From Nyssa sinensis (Eukaryota; Streptophyta; Magnoliopsida; Cornales; Nyssaceae), in NCBI GenBank assembly GCA_008638375.1, contig CM018051.1, positions 7,989,387-8,053,386 on the forward strand: a stretch of 64,000 nucleotides of DNA. Direction: 5' to 3'. Of this stretch, positions 21,953-33,490 are shown in pieces. A program made the translations under genes and the position numbers. Under the pieces are notes generated by a model. It saw nothing but the letters and a program-made list of their open reading frames with translations. It ran no database searches and was not told the origin of the DNA. The number at the start of each line of letters is the position of its first letter. Position 1 is the first letter of the stretch.

Positions 21953-23179
21953 TCAATTAATTCCAAGCATGAAGCCTTTGATAATTTGCATCACGCCTTT
22001 GGCCTCTTCTGAGAATGAATGATCTGTGAAGAAACCATGTTGCTTTCCTTCAAACTCAACATATTCTATCTTCTTCCCCAACTCTTTCAGCCTCCTTGCA
22101 TAGTCCTCCACCCTGTCTTTCAAAATCTCACCGCCACCTACAACCGCCAAGATCGGATCAAGCGCCACCCCTTTCAGGCAGGGGCTTAAAGGTCCAAATG
22201 GGTTCACAAATGGGTGGTCTAAAGTTGCTCCATCTGGTATTGATAGTCTCCAAAACCTATTTTCAATCAATCAAAAAGTGATGTATTTAGCAATGCTATC
22301 TGAAATTTTATCCGAATTGTAAGCCCATTAGACATAATGACATCTCAATAATTTATTGTAAGTTCACAAATAATTATCTCAGTGTGTGTAATAGGCTAAT
22401 CACTTGCTCTTGCTATGTCTGAAAAATGATTTTAGTCAAACACAAGTACTAAATACAATGGCATATCTCAGAATTTATTATAAGTTCATGAATCATTTTT
22501 CAACTTCTAAGTCGTTGGTTTGCTACTTCAATTTGTTCTGTATCTTTATCACCAACAAATCTTATTTAAGTCATAAAAAATTTTATTTAAGGTTGTAAAA
22601 TGAGTTAAGCTAAGTCAATTAAGTTGAGTAATGATTATTTAAGATTGATTCGGTAATTTAATGGACTTTAAATTATATTTAAGTCTGACTTATTTATGTC
22701 TTGAGTCAATTTCAAATAAGTCGTTAATTAAGTCAAATTGAAGTAATTTAATTTTATGTAATATAAAAAATATTTATTACTTTATTGAGTTGAGCTTGAG
22801 CCAAACTTATTAGACTAACGAATTTTAAATTATTTTCAAGTTTTGTTTTCTCATCTCACAAGTGAATCTCCAACAAAATTTAGATTAAGTCATACTCGAG
22901 GAGAAGTAAATACATAAGTCTCTCAAATGCGTGCGTAACGATTTTTATAATTTTTACAGTACAATGAATTTTATTTAAACTTCACAAAATATTAAAATTA
23001 TAAAAATCATCACCTATATACATGACAAGCTCATAAACTAATTTATTGTATTCAAGTAGTTAAATTCATTTTACAGGCCTAATCTTATCTCTAGGTTAGG
23101 AGAGATTATTTCATGTGAATATCATGTGATGCTATGTAACCATTGCCCTTGAATATTTTAGTTATATATATACACACAA

Positions 23180-23211
<32 letters not shown>

Positions 23212-23889
23212 TTACCTGTTGTACATTTCCAAGTTCCAAAAGGCTTCGCATGGCGTCTCTTCTTCAGACTTGGTTCTGACAATCCCACCAAAAAACGGCG
23301 CCAACAACACATAACCTCGTACCCGAACCGGTGCCAACTCCTTTGAACCGGCCCCAAGCCGAACCGCTAAATGGTGGGCCGTATTACCACCAGACGAGTC
23401 ACCCAGTATGAAAACCCGGTCGAAGTCAACACCATCACGCAACCACATATCAGTATCTTCAGATAAAGCTTCTTCTTTTAGCCATCTAAGAGCAATATGA
23501 GCATCATCAATGGCTGCCGGAAGCTTATGCTCCGGCGCTAACCGACAGTCCGGCGAGACAATAAGGGCTTGCATCTCCGAACAAAGACTAAGACAGCAGT
23601 TATGGAAGTTGGGGAATGTACGAGAGCCGAGGCAGAAGCCGCCACCATGAAAGTAGTAGACGATAGGGAGGTGTTTATCGGAGGAAGCGGCAGTTGTGGC
23701 AGGTTTGTATAGACGGAGGTAAAGATTGTGGTGTTTGTCAAAGAGACAATCTTTCCACACGACGGAGCCATCGTCATGGATTGGAGTTTTGAAGTCTATA
23801 TCGTCGGACCGGAAAATAGAGCCGTCGCTGTAGACTTTCAGTACACCAAAGCAGTCTTCTACTATTTCTGGAGGGGGAAGAGAACCCAT
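21953..23889 (-). CDS. CXE15: CXE15-like carboxylesterase, copy 2, intact
   Basis: Two exons: 23889-23216 and 22256-21953, joined in phase 2 (AACAG/GTAAGTG donor, ATAG acceptor); 959-bp intron; 325 aa, the usual length for plant class I carboxylesterases. It is an alpha/beta hydrolase: oxyanion-hole HGGG at residues 81-84, nucleophile Ser165 in GDSSGGN, His298 in GKQHGFF, and Glu268 in VVGGGEILKD where many family members have Asp. The start MGSLPPPEIVEDC matches copies 1 and 3; an upstream in-frame ATG runs through a microsatellite and is unlikely. It resembles Arabidopsis CXE15, reported to hydrolyse strigolactones; the substrate here is inferred. One oddity is PDCRLAPEH in place of the near-universal PDYRLAPEH (Tyr to Cys, residue 115). 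No signal peptide, so probably cytosolic or nuclear. Confidence 0.93.
23167..23210. repeat. (CA)n microsatellite beside the copy 2 splice donor
   Basis: An interrupted CA repeat starting just after the donor at 23215 (GTG on the transcribed strand). The decayed copy 1 has a shorter CA run at the same place (15515-15540), so the repeat predates the duplication. Confidence 0.9.
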
Positions 23890-23910
23890 CTCCTTTTTTC
23901 TCTCCCTATA

Positions 23911-23913
<3 letters not shown>

Positions 23914-23953
<40 letters not shown>
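23914..23953. repeat. (GT)n(TA)n microsatellite upstream of copy 2 ATG
   Basis: About 25 bp upstream of the start codon, in the presumed 5' UTR, at the position matching the CT/AT tracts of copies 1 and 3. Confidence 0.95.
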
Positions 23954-23958
<5 letters not shown>

Positions 23959-23984
23959 TGTCCAGAGGTGGTTTGGTGTTGAAA

Positions 23985-24050
23985 CAAGAACAAGCCAAGT
24001 TAAGGTATAAATAGAGCTAGATGGCAGGGATATTAAGGTCATTTTACTTA
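23985..24050 (-). promoter_or_regulatory. Putative core promoter of CXE15-like copy 2
   Basis: On the gene's strand a CTATTTATACC box lies about 115 bp upstream of the ATG, next to a block (plus strand GAGCTAGATGGCAGGGATAT) shared with copy 1. Copy 3 has CCTATTTATATC at a matching place; in copy 1 the box has become CTTTAAACC. Conservation of TATTTATA in the two intact genes suggests a TATA element, though it is not a canonical TATAAA. Confidence 0.45.
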
Positions 24051-25859
24051 ATATGATTTAATACCCTTCGTCTCATTTTAAGAGTCTTTTATTATTATTC
24101 ATTTTAAGAGTTTCATTTGAAAAATTAAAATATTTTTAAGTTATAAATTTTTAAAACTATCTTTTATTACATCTAATATGAACATGATTTACAATTAAAT
24201 GGGAATAATTTAAAAAATTTAAATAATTTTAAAATAATAAAATAATACTTCCAAAAAAAATTAGAATGCCTAAAAAAAAAAAAAGACTATTATTTTAGGA
24301 TGGGGAGAATATTATCATGTGATTTGTGTTTTATGTTTATTTTATTTTATTTTATAGAGAGCCGCCCTATGTCACGAGACGTACCAATTTATTGCATGAT
24401 TTATAAAAGAAAGAAATGTAAAGCAAGCTTGCTTTTGCTTGACCCCCTTTTTGGGATTCATATAATGGCAGAGTCCATTATTTTAAGATATATATATACA
24501 GATATAGATATGCAGTCATAGGCATGTGATGTAAGAGAGAGAAACTACAATGGAATTTTATTTTTTTATTAAATTTGGGTCAAGATATTGCCACTTAATT
24601 GGGTAAAAAAAAAAATACTATTTTTATCATTAAAATAAAATATTAATTTTTTAAATTTAGAAAGAAATTAAGTTTGCAAGAATGTGTCACATATAATAAT
24701 GCAGAGGAACAATTTTATCAGATAATTACTTTAAATTTAAGAAAGAGTTTTTCATGATCCTCTCTTTATAATTGCACTCCAAATAAATATTAAGATGAAG
24801 AGAGAGAACAACTTGCCCTAAAATTTAAGGTCTTTCATTAAAAAAAAATAATTATCGGCCAACGAACTTGGTCCCATGCCAATGGACAAGCATGAACTAA
24901 CAAGCTAATAATTAGTTAATTGATGAAATAAAATACATTAAAATGTTTTATTAAAAAAAATATATTGATAGTGCCAATATGAGGGAAGGGGGGTGGGGTT
25001 AGGTGAGTTTATGTGAACATAATTTTGTGCGTTTTGAAAAATAAAATTAATATAAAAACAATTCTAAAAATTAAAGCAAAACATCGAAAAACTTGTTTCT
25101 CAAAACAACTTTACAAACATGAAAGCAAATTCAAAAATAAAAATGCAAAAGTTTCCTAAATACACTCTTAGACACCATGTATGGTGGGTGTTAAGGCCTT
25201 GAGGCTAGTATTGGTTACAAAATAAGAGTGATGGACCCATGCATCTTGAGTTTGTTTTAGAGGAGTTAGACAATAGACCTTGTTTTTCTTATTCATAAAT
25301 TCTTTAGTTTCTACTTGCTAAAAATTTATCATTTCTTTTTCTTTTTTCGATCAATCTAAATTTCCAAAAAGAAAAAAAAAAAAAAAACAAAACAAAAATT
25401 ATCATATGGGCACAATTAGGTAACAATCTACAACTTCATGACAAGTATGTGTTGATGACACCATCATTATACACCCTAATGTTATTTATTTATTTCTCCA
25501 TTAAAAAATTAACTAACTTTCTAATGCACTTCTTAAAAGCTTAGGGTGATAGCTACAATTGGGCCATGCATAATGCAATAAAAAGCAGACATGTCGCACC
25601 ACCCCAAAATCAGCCCGTGTGAAGTGACGGTGGAGAAAGGTGATGATAGATACAGAAATTAAATTTAAGAGACGAAAATGTAAATATTTGAATTTAAGAG
25701 AACTCTTATTATTATATATAAAAGATTTAGAGAATAAAATAAGTAATGGAAATCATATTTTGAGAAGGCGATAGCCAACTTAGTTGATCCCATCCCCTCT
25801 GTCATTGCGGGATGAAACTAATTATAAAAAATTAAGGATGACGCTAAATGCACGAAGAT
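24051..25859. other. Intergenic part of unit B
   Basis: No gene seen. It contains blocks shared with unit A and an AT-rich dispersed sequence near 25020-25150 (GTGCGTTTTGAAAAATAAAA) that also occurs near 13010 and 19070. Confidence 0.5.
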
Positions 25860-26546
25860 CAGTGGCAGATTTAGAAATATCACTTTTTTTTTTTTTTTTA
25901 TGGATAGGTTAGGAAGTATTCTTGACCAGTTTATGTGTACTAAACTAAGTTGTAAGAAATATTATTACCTAATTAGGATCGGTGAGGCACAAAAACAAAT
26001 AAGAAAACGAATCTAAAATCACAAGCACCCATAAGAATACAAAAATTTAAGTAATTCACTCCAAAATAGGACTACATTCACAACTGCTGCGGGCTCACTA
26101 TGATATGAAAGTGTTACAAATTACAATGATATGTGGCTCTTCAACTATAAATACATAAAATTAGGACAACATGAAAATAATATAAAATACAAAAAATACT
26201 CTAAAAAAAATCGTTGATAAAAGGGATAGTGTCTAGTACTTGTTCAGATATACACTGCCCAACATAAATCCCCATCCTTGTGATAGTCAAACATATTCTT
26301 TAAACTCTAACTGTTAACGATCGACACAGAAGGTACTTGAACTCAAGACGTTTCGATTCAGAAATATCACTTAAGAGTGATAAAAGCAAAACTTAAACCT
26401 ATTTATATGAAACTACAAAAATCTTGAAGGGGCTAACTCTTAATTTTTGAAAGAAATTCACACAAATGATGAAAAAAAAAAAAAAATCATATTTTGAAAA
26501 TTCTAGGGGCCATCCCACCCCTCAGCCCCTCCCTGGAACCGCCACC
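25860..26546. mobile_element. hAT-like non-autonomous element (~690 bp)
   Basis: The left end CAGTGGCAGATTTAGAAAT and the right end (read inverted GGGTGGCGGTTCCAGGG) have the GTGGCGGAT-like termini typical of plant hAT MITEs. The right half has GGGGCCATCCCACCCCTCAG, as in related elements. No transposase frame. It ends 34 bp before the next element's LTR. Confidence 0.55.
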
Positions 26547-26580
26547 CATGATGATAAATATTTTTTTTTAATGAAAGTGA

Positions 26581-27003
26581 TGTTGGCCAATTAAACCAAG
26601 CCCATAAATTTTATGAAGTTTCTTAATTTGGTTTATTGAGTCCTAATAATATTTAGAGTCTTTTTAGGTAGTCCTAATTGTAATTGGACTAATATTCTAA
26701 TGAGAAGTTAGTTTTCTAATTATAGTTAAATAAGATATACTAGTTTATATGGGATTAGATATCTTAATTAGTATAGGACTTGGAGTTAGTGTAATTATAA
26801 ATATGTGAGTCTCTGTCACATTGAGTGGTGTACCACAAAAATAATATAGTGGTGGCCAAGAGAATTAGAGGGCCGTGAAAGATTGTCGAAATAATAATAA
26901 TGTGTGAGTTTTCTTCAATAAAATATATTAGTTTGTTCACTTTACTTCTTCTCTTATTTTTTTGTTCAACAATTTGGTATCAGAGTAATTTTTAGGTCCT
27001 ACA
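26581..27003 (+). repeat. 5' LTR of the non-autonomous retrotransposon
   Basis: 423 bp, TG..CA. Near its end it holds a second primer-site-like TGGTATCAGAG (26975-26985), also present in the 3' LTR (29080-29090). Confidence 0.93.
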
Positions 27004-27005
27004 AT

Positions 27006-27016
27006 TGGTATCAGAG
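27006..27016 (+). other. Primer-binding site, initiator-Met tRNA type
   Basis: TGGTATCAGAG, two bases after the 5' LTR. It is the standard plant copia-type primer site, here followed by AC instead of C. Confidence 0.85.
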
Positions 27017-27655
27017 ACAAGTTCGATCTTGGGAAGCTGTGGAGAAATCAAAGTTTGGTCTCGTTCTTGGATTATTACAGAGAACTGTAGTTCTCGATTT
27101 ATTTAAGATTGTGATCTTGAGTGGTTTGTTGAAGAGTTGTTTGATTAAAATTCGACGGCTGTTTGGATCAGAAAAAAAAGATTTTGCGATGGTACAAATA
27201 CTTGTGAAGCAAAAAAAAAAAAAAAGAAATTCTAGTTTAATCGATAGGGAGGCCAGCTTGATCAGGTTGAAGAAAAAAATGGGACGATGAGATCAATTTT
27301 TGGATAAACTCAGGTACGTAATTTAAATAAATTGTTGATTTAAAATTATGGAGAAAAGTTTTGCTTAATGGACAAAAGTTTGAGATTTTAAGAGTATGTG
27401 GTCAGAATATTGATGAGTGGTTACATCAGTGTTACACTCTATCTTAATGCTTGCAATGTATTTAATGTATTGGAATATTACATTAAAGCATTTATCAAAG
27501 GAACTTTATGAGAAGAAAGTTAAATGGTTCTATCAGATAATAAGAAAGACAATACATTGGGTACACATTGAAATAATTTTGTTTGCACACAAAATTATCC
27601 ACCACCACATAAGTTTTGGTTTTATTTTATTTCGGCATATCAAAATAAACCGCTG

Positions 27656-28677
27656 AACGGTTATGAACCTCCCATAGATATATATTGGGTGGTTGATTTT
27701 GAAAGAGATAAGTTTGATGAAAATAAAGATATTGATGGTTCAAAATTGTTTTCAGAATTCATACTAATTTGGGATGATTCATATAAAGTATTGAATTTAG
27801 ATTCATATGATATTAACTGCTTCGTCAATATTTCTGAAGAATAAAATATTAGTTGTGAGGAAAGAAATATTTTAGAAGTTGAAGAGGATGAAAGTAATTA
27901 TATGGTTAAAAGTTTGGCATTGGCTCATAGTGATGAAAATTTGAATTTGTTAGAAATTGCTTTTGGTGAATTGAGAGATGTTGAAGAATTATTTCAGCCT
28001 ACTCAGTTTGAGAATTTAATTGTTGAGAAAGAAGAAAATTTTGCATGTTGTGGTATTGATGCAGTTGAAGATTTTGAAAATTTTGGCCTTGCTATTTTGT
28101 TTGATTTGCCAAGTACTTTGGAATCAAAACATAGTGAGATTGAAGAACTTTCAATCCAGAGTTTATTGATTTTATTGGTATTGAGAATTTTATTATTTGA
28201 GGCCATGTTGATTTTGTGAAGATGGAACTTTTAGAGTTTCAAGAATTTTTGAGAATTGAGAGTCCAGGTTGTCTGAAATTTGTGACTTTTCTCGACGTTG
28301 ATAAATTCTTGTCGTGCTACAATATTAGTTTGGATTTTAATAATTTTATTGGTGCAGATTTTGTTCGAAAAAAAGATTTTGGTATTCTAAAATATTGGCA
28401 GGCTTTGCATCATTATGATGATGAAATTGTTGGCATGAATAATTGTTTTACTGATTTTGATTTTGTATAGATGAGCATGGATTTGTTCTCTGATTGTGCT
28501 GAACAAGCTGAGAAATTGTATGTTAAGTACAAGATTCGACCACATCCGCGTGTAAAGATGAAGACGAATGATTGTTCCAGATTGCTGTTGCAAAAGTTTC
28601 TTACAGCGATAGAAATTGCTTTGAAGATTCTTGCTCATGAAGGTGTTGGTGAAGCTACTTTGGCGAGCTTGGTTTAA
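27656..28677 (+). pseudogene. Decayed unrecognised ORF inside the retrotransposon
   Basis: A long acidic reading frame runs from about 27656 to 28219 with one TAA at 27842, then shifts frame to 28216-28677, interrupted by a TAG at 28468. The last stop (TAA at 28675) merges with the polypurine tract. Visible text includes YEPPIDIYWVVDFERDKF, FGELRDVEELFQPTQFENL and KIRPHPRVKMKTNDCSRLLL. I recognise no gag zinc knuckle, protease, integrase or reverse-transcriptase motif. About 340 codons could once have been open. It may be a family-specific gag-like protein or a captured host fragment. Confidence 0.5.
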
Positions 28678-28686
28678 GGGAGGCAT

Positions 28687-29108
28687 TGTTGGCCAATTAA
28701 ACCAAGCCCATAAATTTTATGAAGTTTCTTAATTTGGTTTATTGAGTCCTAATAATATTTAGAATCTTTTTAGGTAGTCCTAATTGTAATTGGACTAATA
28801 TTCTAATGAGAGTTAATTTTTAAATTATAGTTAAATAAGATATACTAGTTTATATGAGATTAGATATCTTAATTAGTATAGGACTTGGAGTCAGTATAAT
28901 TATAATTATGTGAGTCTCTGTCACATTGAGTGGTGTACCACAAAAATAATATAGTGGTGGCCAAGAGAATTAGAGGGCTGTGAGAGATTGTCGAAATAAT
29001 AATAGTGTGTGAGTTTTCTTCAATAAAATATATTAGTTTGTTCACTTTACTTCTTCTCTTATTAATTTGTTCAATAATTTGGTATCAGAGTAATTTTTAG
29101 GTCCTACA
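28687..29108 (+). repeat. 3' LTR of the non-autonomous retrotransposon
   Basis: 422 bp, near-identical to 26581-27003, followed by TSD AGTGA. Confidence 0.93.
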
Positions 29109-31242
29109 AGTGAATTTCGAATCACCCAAAATTAAAGTGACTTTGTGAATAAAAAATATTAAAAAAGAAGAAAGAAGTATTTGTCATATGACTAGATGAG
29201 AAATTGTGGGATTGTGACAATGTTAAACATTGACATTAGTGGGAGTGAGGGGCCATGCATTTTAAAGCAAAAAAAAAAAAAATAAATTATTATATTCATT
29301 TGTTGGAATTCTGATCTGTGAGGGTACTTGTTTGAAAGCTTTATAAATCTTCAACTTTCTTTAATTACTTTCTTTGTTTTTTGTTTATGTTTTGGCAAAT
29401 AAGTTAGGTTAAGCCTTGAACATGATAGAACATTAGTGCTTCATGCAATAACAAATCAAAGTTAAGAATTAAAAAAGTTTAGTGGCGGTTTTGGTTTGAC
29501 TCAAACTTTTGAAAAATTATTTCTGTTAAAATCAGTTATATTATTATTTAGTAAAGTTTATTAAAAGTGATTATAAATTATAAATTATGATTTTTTTATT
29601 TAATAAAATATAAATCATAATTATTTTTTTTGGGAGGGGCTAAAATATTTAGGATGAATTTTTTTTTTGAAGTTGGAGTGGGGGATTTTAAGGAATAATT
29701 TTATAAACATAATTTCAAAAAAATGAGGTGGAAAGATTGTCCCAAACAGCCTAACCCAAAATCTCCCACGTTTATTATTATTCTTAAATACATCATCCTT
29801 GATTTGTCTTTCATTTGCATAAGATAATAGCAAGACCCTTCCAATATATATAGTCACGAGAATGTAACACATTTATTCAATCACATGATATTTATATCTT
29901 ATCTCTATAAATTAAAATGAGAAGACACCATGAATTGTTTATGCTTATGTATATTATTATATATGTTATACTATTTTAAAGCAATGAATACAACATGATA
30001 GTTATCCAAAAGATTACTAACTATAATAGTCAATATCCATGACTTTTTGAACCACTAATTCTCCTAGGCATGCTTTTTCTTTTTCTTTTTTTTTCTTTTT
30101 TTAAAGTAAAGCTCTTATTATAAAGAATAAGAATACATGTGAAAGGTTTGCGTGACCATTTGTCTCCATTGATTCTGAGGATCTTGCATTTTGATTTTGG
30201 ACCACATCTCCTACTACTTAAATATATTGCAACTTACATTTGTCCATGGCATGTTCTAAAATATGTATCAACTTTAAAATGTTAATCCATCCATTTATTA
30301 AATAAGTTATATATATCGATGCGTTTAACTAATTAATTTTAATCGTTAAACTTTATTTTTTAATAAATCAAGTATTCATGGCAAACATGCACCCATATTT
30401 TGCATGGGTGAAGAGATTATATGATTTTTGTAAGTGTAAAATAGTTTTCAAGTTTGGTAGACTTCTTTATGACAAAGTAGAGATCTCAAAATATTCACAA
30501 TAAAACAATGTTTTTTTTTCAAAAAAAAAATTGAACGGATTGATATAACTAAGAGCCGAATTGTAGTGTTTGTTTATTAATCATGTTAAAGTGATGAAGC
30601 TAAAAATTTATTTTAACAATAAATTCATTAATATAATGAAACTTACAAATTAATCAATGAAATTTACCCTTAAAAAACTTTAGATTATAAAAAAAAACCC
30701 TTAAAAAGTCGATAAAAGTTCCATTAAAGGGGTCAATTGGAAGTATGATGTGTGAAAAAATTTGGTTATGGGGGGGGGGGGAATTATAAATTAAAAGGGT
30801 ATATTTGAAAAAAACTTAAAATGTTTAAGAATTTTCAAATAAAAATAAAATTGATTGCCCCCCCTAAGCCTATGCTAACTACTTTAGTGTTAGACGTGTT
30901 GACTCATTTGTGACATAAACTTATTTATACTCAATTCAAACTCATAAATTTCATATCAGGTTCTTGCGTGAAAAATTGTCACTTTTAATTCCAACTTATA
31001 CAAAGATAGACAACTATTTAAAAACATTATTAACAAGGCCTAAACGATAGAATTCAACAAAAAAAAAGAAAAGCTAGGACATAACAAAGTAGCAAGTTTT
31101 GCTCAACATAGTAATTTGTTGGTATCTGTTCAAAATTACTTAACATTTTTTCTTGTTTGCTTATCAATCAAGACTTTTTACAACTTAAAAGTTGTAAATA
31201 CCTTATTCCTATACTTCAAAAAACACACTCAGCGCTTCCTCA

Positions 31243-31447
31243 AAGGTGGATCCAAGGGGGACTACGGGGCCTGTCCTCTCAAAAAATTTGAAATTGTATT
31301 TTTTATTTCTTATTTTTTTGAATTTTTTTTTAAAATTAAGACTTCCCCCCCTTCCCGGATTTTTTATATAGTCATATGAATCCCTCATAAATTTTAATAC
31401 TTACACTTTCTTCCCCTAATTATATTTTTTGGATTTGTCACTGCATG
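31243..31447. mobile_element. Small hAT-like non-autonomous element
   Basis: Left end CAAAGGTGGATCCAAGGGGG; right end, read inverted, CAGTGACAAATCCAAA. G-rich and C-rich blocks inside match the style of other elements here. TSD not resolved. Confidence 0.45.
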
Positions 31448-32135
31448 AAGGTAAGAAAATATAGAGAAACACTGTAGGATGAAGTGGTTGTAGGATATCA
31501 AAGATCTGAATAAATATAATCAATTGTATCGTAAACTGTAATCAATCTCTAGATCTACCTCAGCCTCAATCTTTACCAAATTGTGTTGTGCCTTGCCCAA
31601 TTTGCTTTCTCGTAGTGCCACGTCTAGTTTAATCATGTCGGGTTCATGCCAACCTGACCCGACTTACACCTCTAAATGCAAGTGTCAATTGTTAGACCCC
31701 AACAAATACCTAAATTAAGTTCAGTGTGAATCAGATTGAGAATATAAAACACCAATAATAATATGATACACTAACATATATGATTTGAAGTGATGAGACA
31801 ATTAGAAATAACCACAAAAGGATATTAATTAATTGAGCAATACTAGCGTCAATGTTGAAACTCGCAATTTGATGTACGCGTTAGTAACATGTGCGTGTTG
31901 ATCATTCACGACTAATCCTAGCATTCCTCTAATTAATATCGTATGAAAATAAAAAGTGATGAAACCTGATAATCCAGAATTTACTTCTAATATGCATTGC
32001 TCCAGAAACGAGCCATCAACCCAAGAAGAAGCTCTGGCAGGCAAGTCCAGATGATTGGGGCTGTCCACTACATTGTATGTGTGAATGGATCACTGCATGT
32101 ATTAGACAACCATATCTGACGATCTTATGTGATGG

Positions 32136-32139
<4 letters not shown>

Positions 32140-32182
<43 letters not shown>
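32140..32182. repeat. (TA)n microsatellite
   Basis: More than 20 uninterrupted TA units, among the longest pure TA tracts in the window. Confidence 0.97.
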
Positions 32183-32185
<3 letters not shown>

Positions 32186-33319
32186 CTATGGCAGTTGAAA
32201 CACATTTTTATCAGTCCAGTTAACATCTTTGATTGAGAAAATTCAAATGGGATGATCCTTAATAATTTTTTACTTAAAATAAAATATTACATCACGTGAA
32301 ACTCCATCTACCTTCAAAAATTTAATTATTGTCAATCATTCTTCTATTAATCTTATTATTTTAAATGGCGTAGTAGATCAAATGTCACCATATATATGGT
32401 TGATATTGTTGTTTTTTATGGTCTAATTTATTGCATTATTGACAAAGATTTGATCGCTCGCATTAATTTCAAAGTTAGGTTCACATATGAGCCAAAGTCG
32501 TTGAAGCACAGCCAACATGATTTTTATATCATATTAGAAGATGAAAATTTCATCCATAGAAATGCATGACAAGAAATAATTAATCAATGTCAAGAAATAA
32601 CAAGATTTTATAATCAATGTCAGAGAATTAGAGGTAGATAGATCAATCTACAACGAATTAAAAACAATAATGAATCTATTTTAGTCTTACTTCTTGTGAG
32701 AGAATGTGTCACGACCTCAAATCCGGTCCATGCGGATCGAGGGTTCGTGATCGGCCACCGAGGCCTTTCTGCCAATGATCATAATTCCCTTTAGTCAACG
32801 CAGTGAAATAAATTTTTCTTTTTCTATTGTGGAAGGGCTAATCAATACACAAGACAACATCATTCATCTATTTATACATTCCATAGTAATTACAAAAGTA
32901 CATGATGTAATTTTCTCCAAAACCTACTGATGTCATATTCGATATACAGTCCAAAGTTTCCAAAAGCAACTACATCATGACTAGCAAAATCCTATTACAA
33001 AAATGGTCCATAGCTTTACAAGCTTCCCACTAGTCTGACTGAACCTGCTATTTCTTGTCCGATATCATCACTTGAAATAGGATAAGAATATCCTATGAGC
33101 TCAACAGCTCGTGACTATCACAGCTCGTAAGCATTCCATAACATACCAAGGTTTCGAAACTACTATGTAATTCAATACTGAAATGTCAATGATCATATAT
33201 CATATGTTATCTTAATTATAGTATAAGATAACGGTATCAAATTCAGTTCCAAGGTATCTCAATTCAAAGATAATGGTAAATCGATAATCAATAATATAAT
33301 TCAATAAATCAAAATCACA

Positions 33320-33490
33320 GTTCAATATCATGGTTCAATTCCCAAATTCATAGTTCAATAAATCATAGTTCAATAATTCAGATTCATGGTTCACTAGCCC
33401 AAATTCATAGTTCAATAAATAATAGTTCAATATCTCAAATTCATAGTTCAATAATTCAGATTCATGGTTCGATTTTCAATATTCATATTC
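33320..33490. repeat. Short tandem array inside the solo LTR
   Basis: Repeated variants of AAATTCATAGTTCAATAA and CAGATTCATGGTTCA alternate, with a higher-order period of about 60-75 bp. Confidence 0.75.

Larger units (their letters stand above)
21835..25640. repeat. Segmental duplication, unit B (with intact CXE15-like copy 2)
   Basis: The partner of unit A (14150-20580), with the homologous blocks described there. It lacks the MITE, solo LTR and LTR-like insertion of unit A, and so preserves the empty sites. Divergence is visible by eye in the non-coding parts, while exon 2 stays close to identical. Limits are approximate. Confidence 0.75.
26581..29108 (+). mobile_element. Non-autonomous LTR retrotransposon (LARD/TRIM-like), complete
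   Basis: Two direct LTRs (26581-27003 and 28687-29108) start TGTTGGCC and end CCTACA. They are flanked by TSD AGTGA at 26576-26580 and 29109-29113. A primer-binding site TGGTATCAGAG (27006-27016) complements initiator-Met tRNA. A polypurine stretch AAGGGAGGCA lies just before the 3' LTR. By eye the LTRs differ at about 14 substitutions and one gap in about 422 bp, so insertion was fairly recent. The 1.7-kb interior has no reverse transcriptase, integrase or protease, so it must have been moved in trans, perhaps by a copia element with the same primer site. Confidence 0.93.
29114..32701. other. Intergenic, no gene recognised
   Basis: AT-rich DNA with a poly-G run near 30770, a hAT-like fragment at 31243-31447 and a (TA)n microsatellite at 32140-32182. 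A short minus-strand frame near 31830-32068 is not supported as coding. Confidence 0.5.

Noticed and set aside
23890..24042. Upstream in-frame ATG extending CXE15 copy 2
   Set aside because: The extra residues come from a TA/GT microsatellite; copies 1 and 3 both start at MGSLP.
31829..32068. Minus-strand frame with WVDGSF..GLVVNDQH, recalling a LINE RNase H domain
   Set aside because: Spacing and catalytic residues do not fit, and no other LINE sequence lies nearby.
33320..33490. CRISPR-like short repeat array
   Set aside because: Repeats are imperfect, spacers are not unique, and the array is inside an LTR of a plant retrotransposon.
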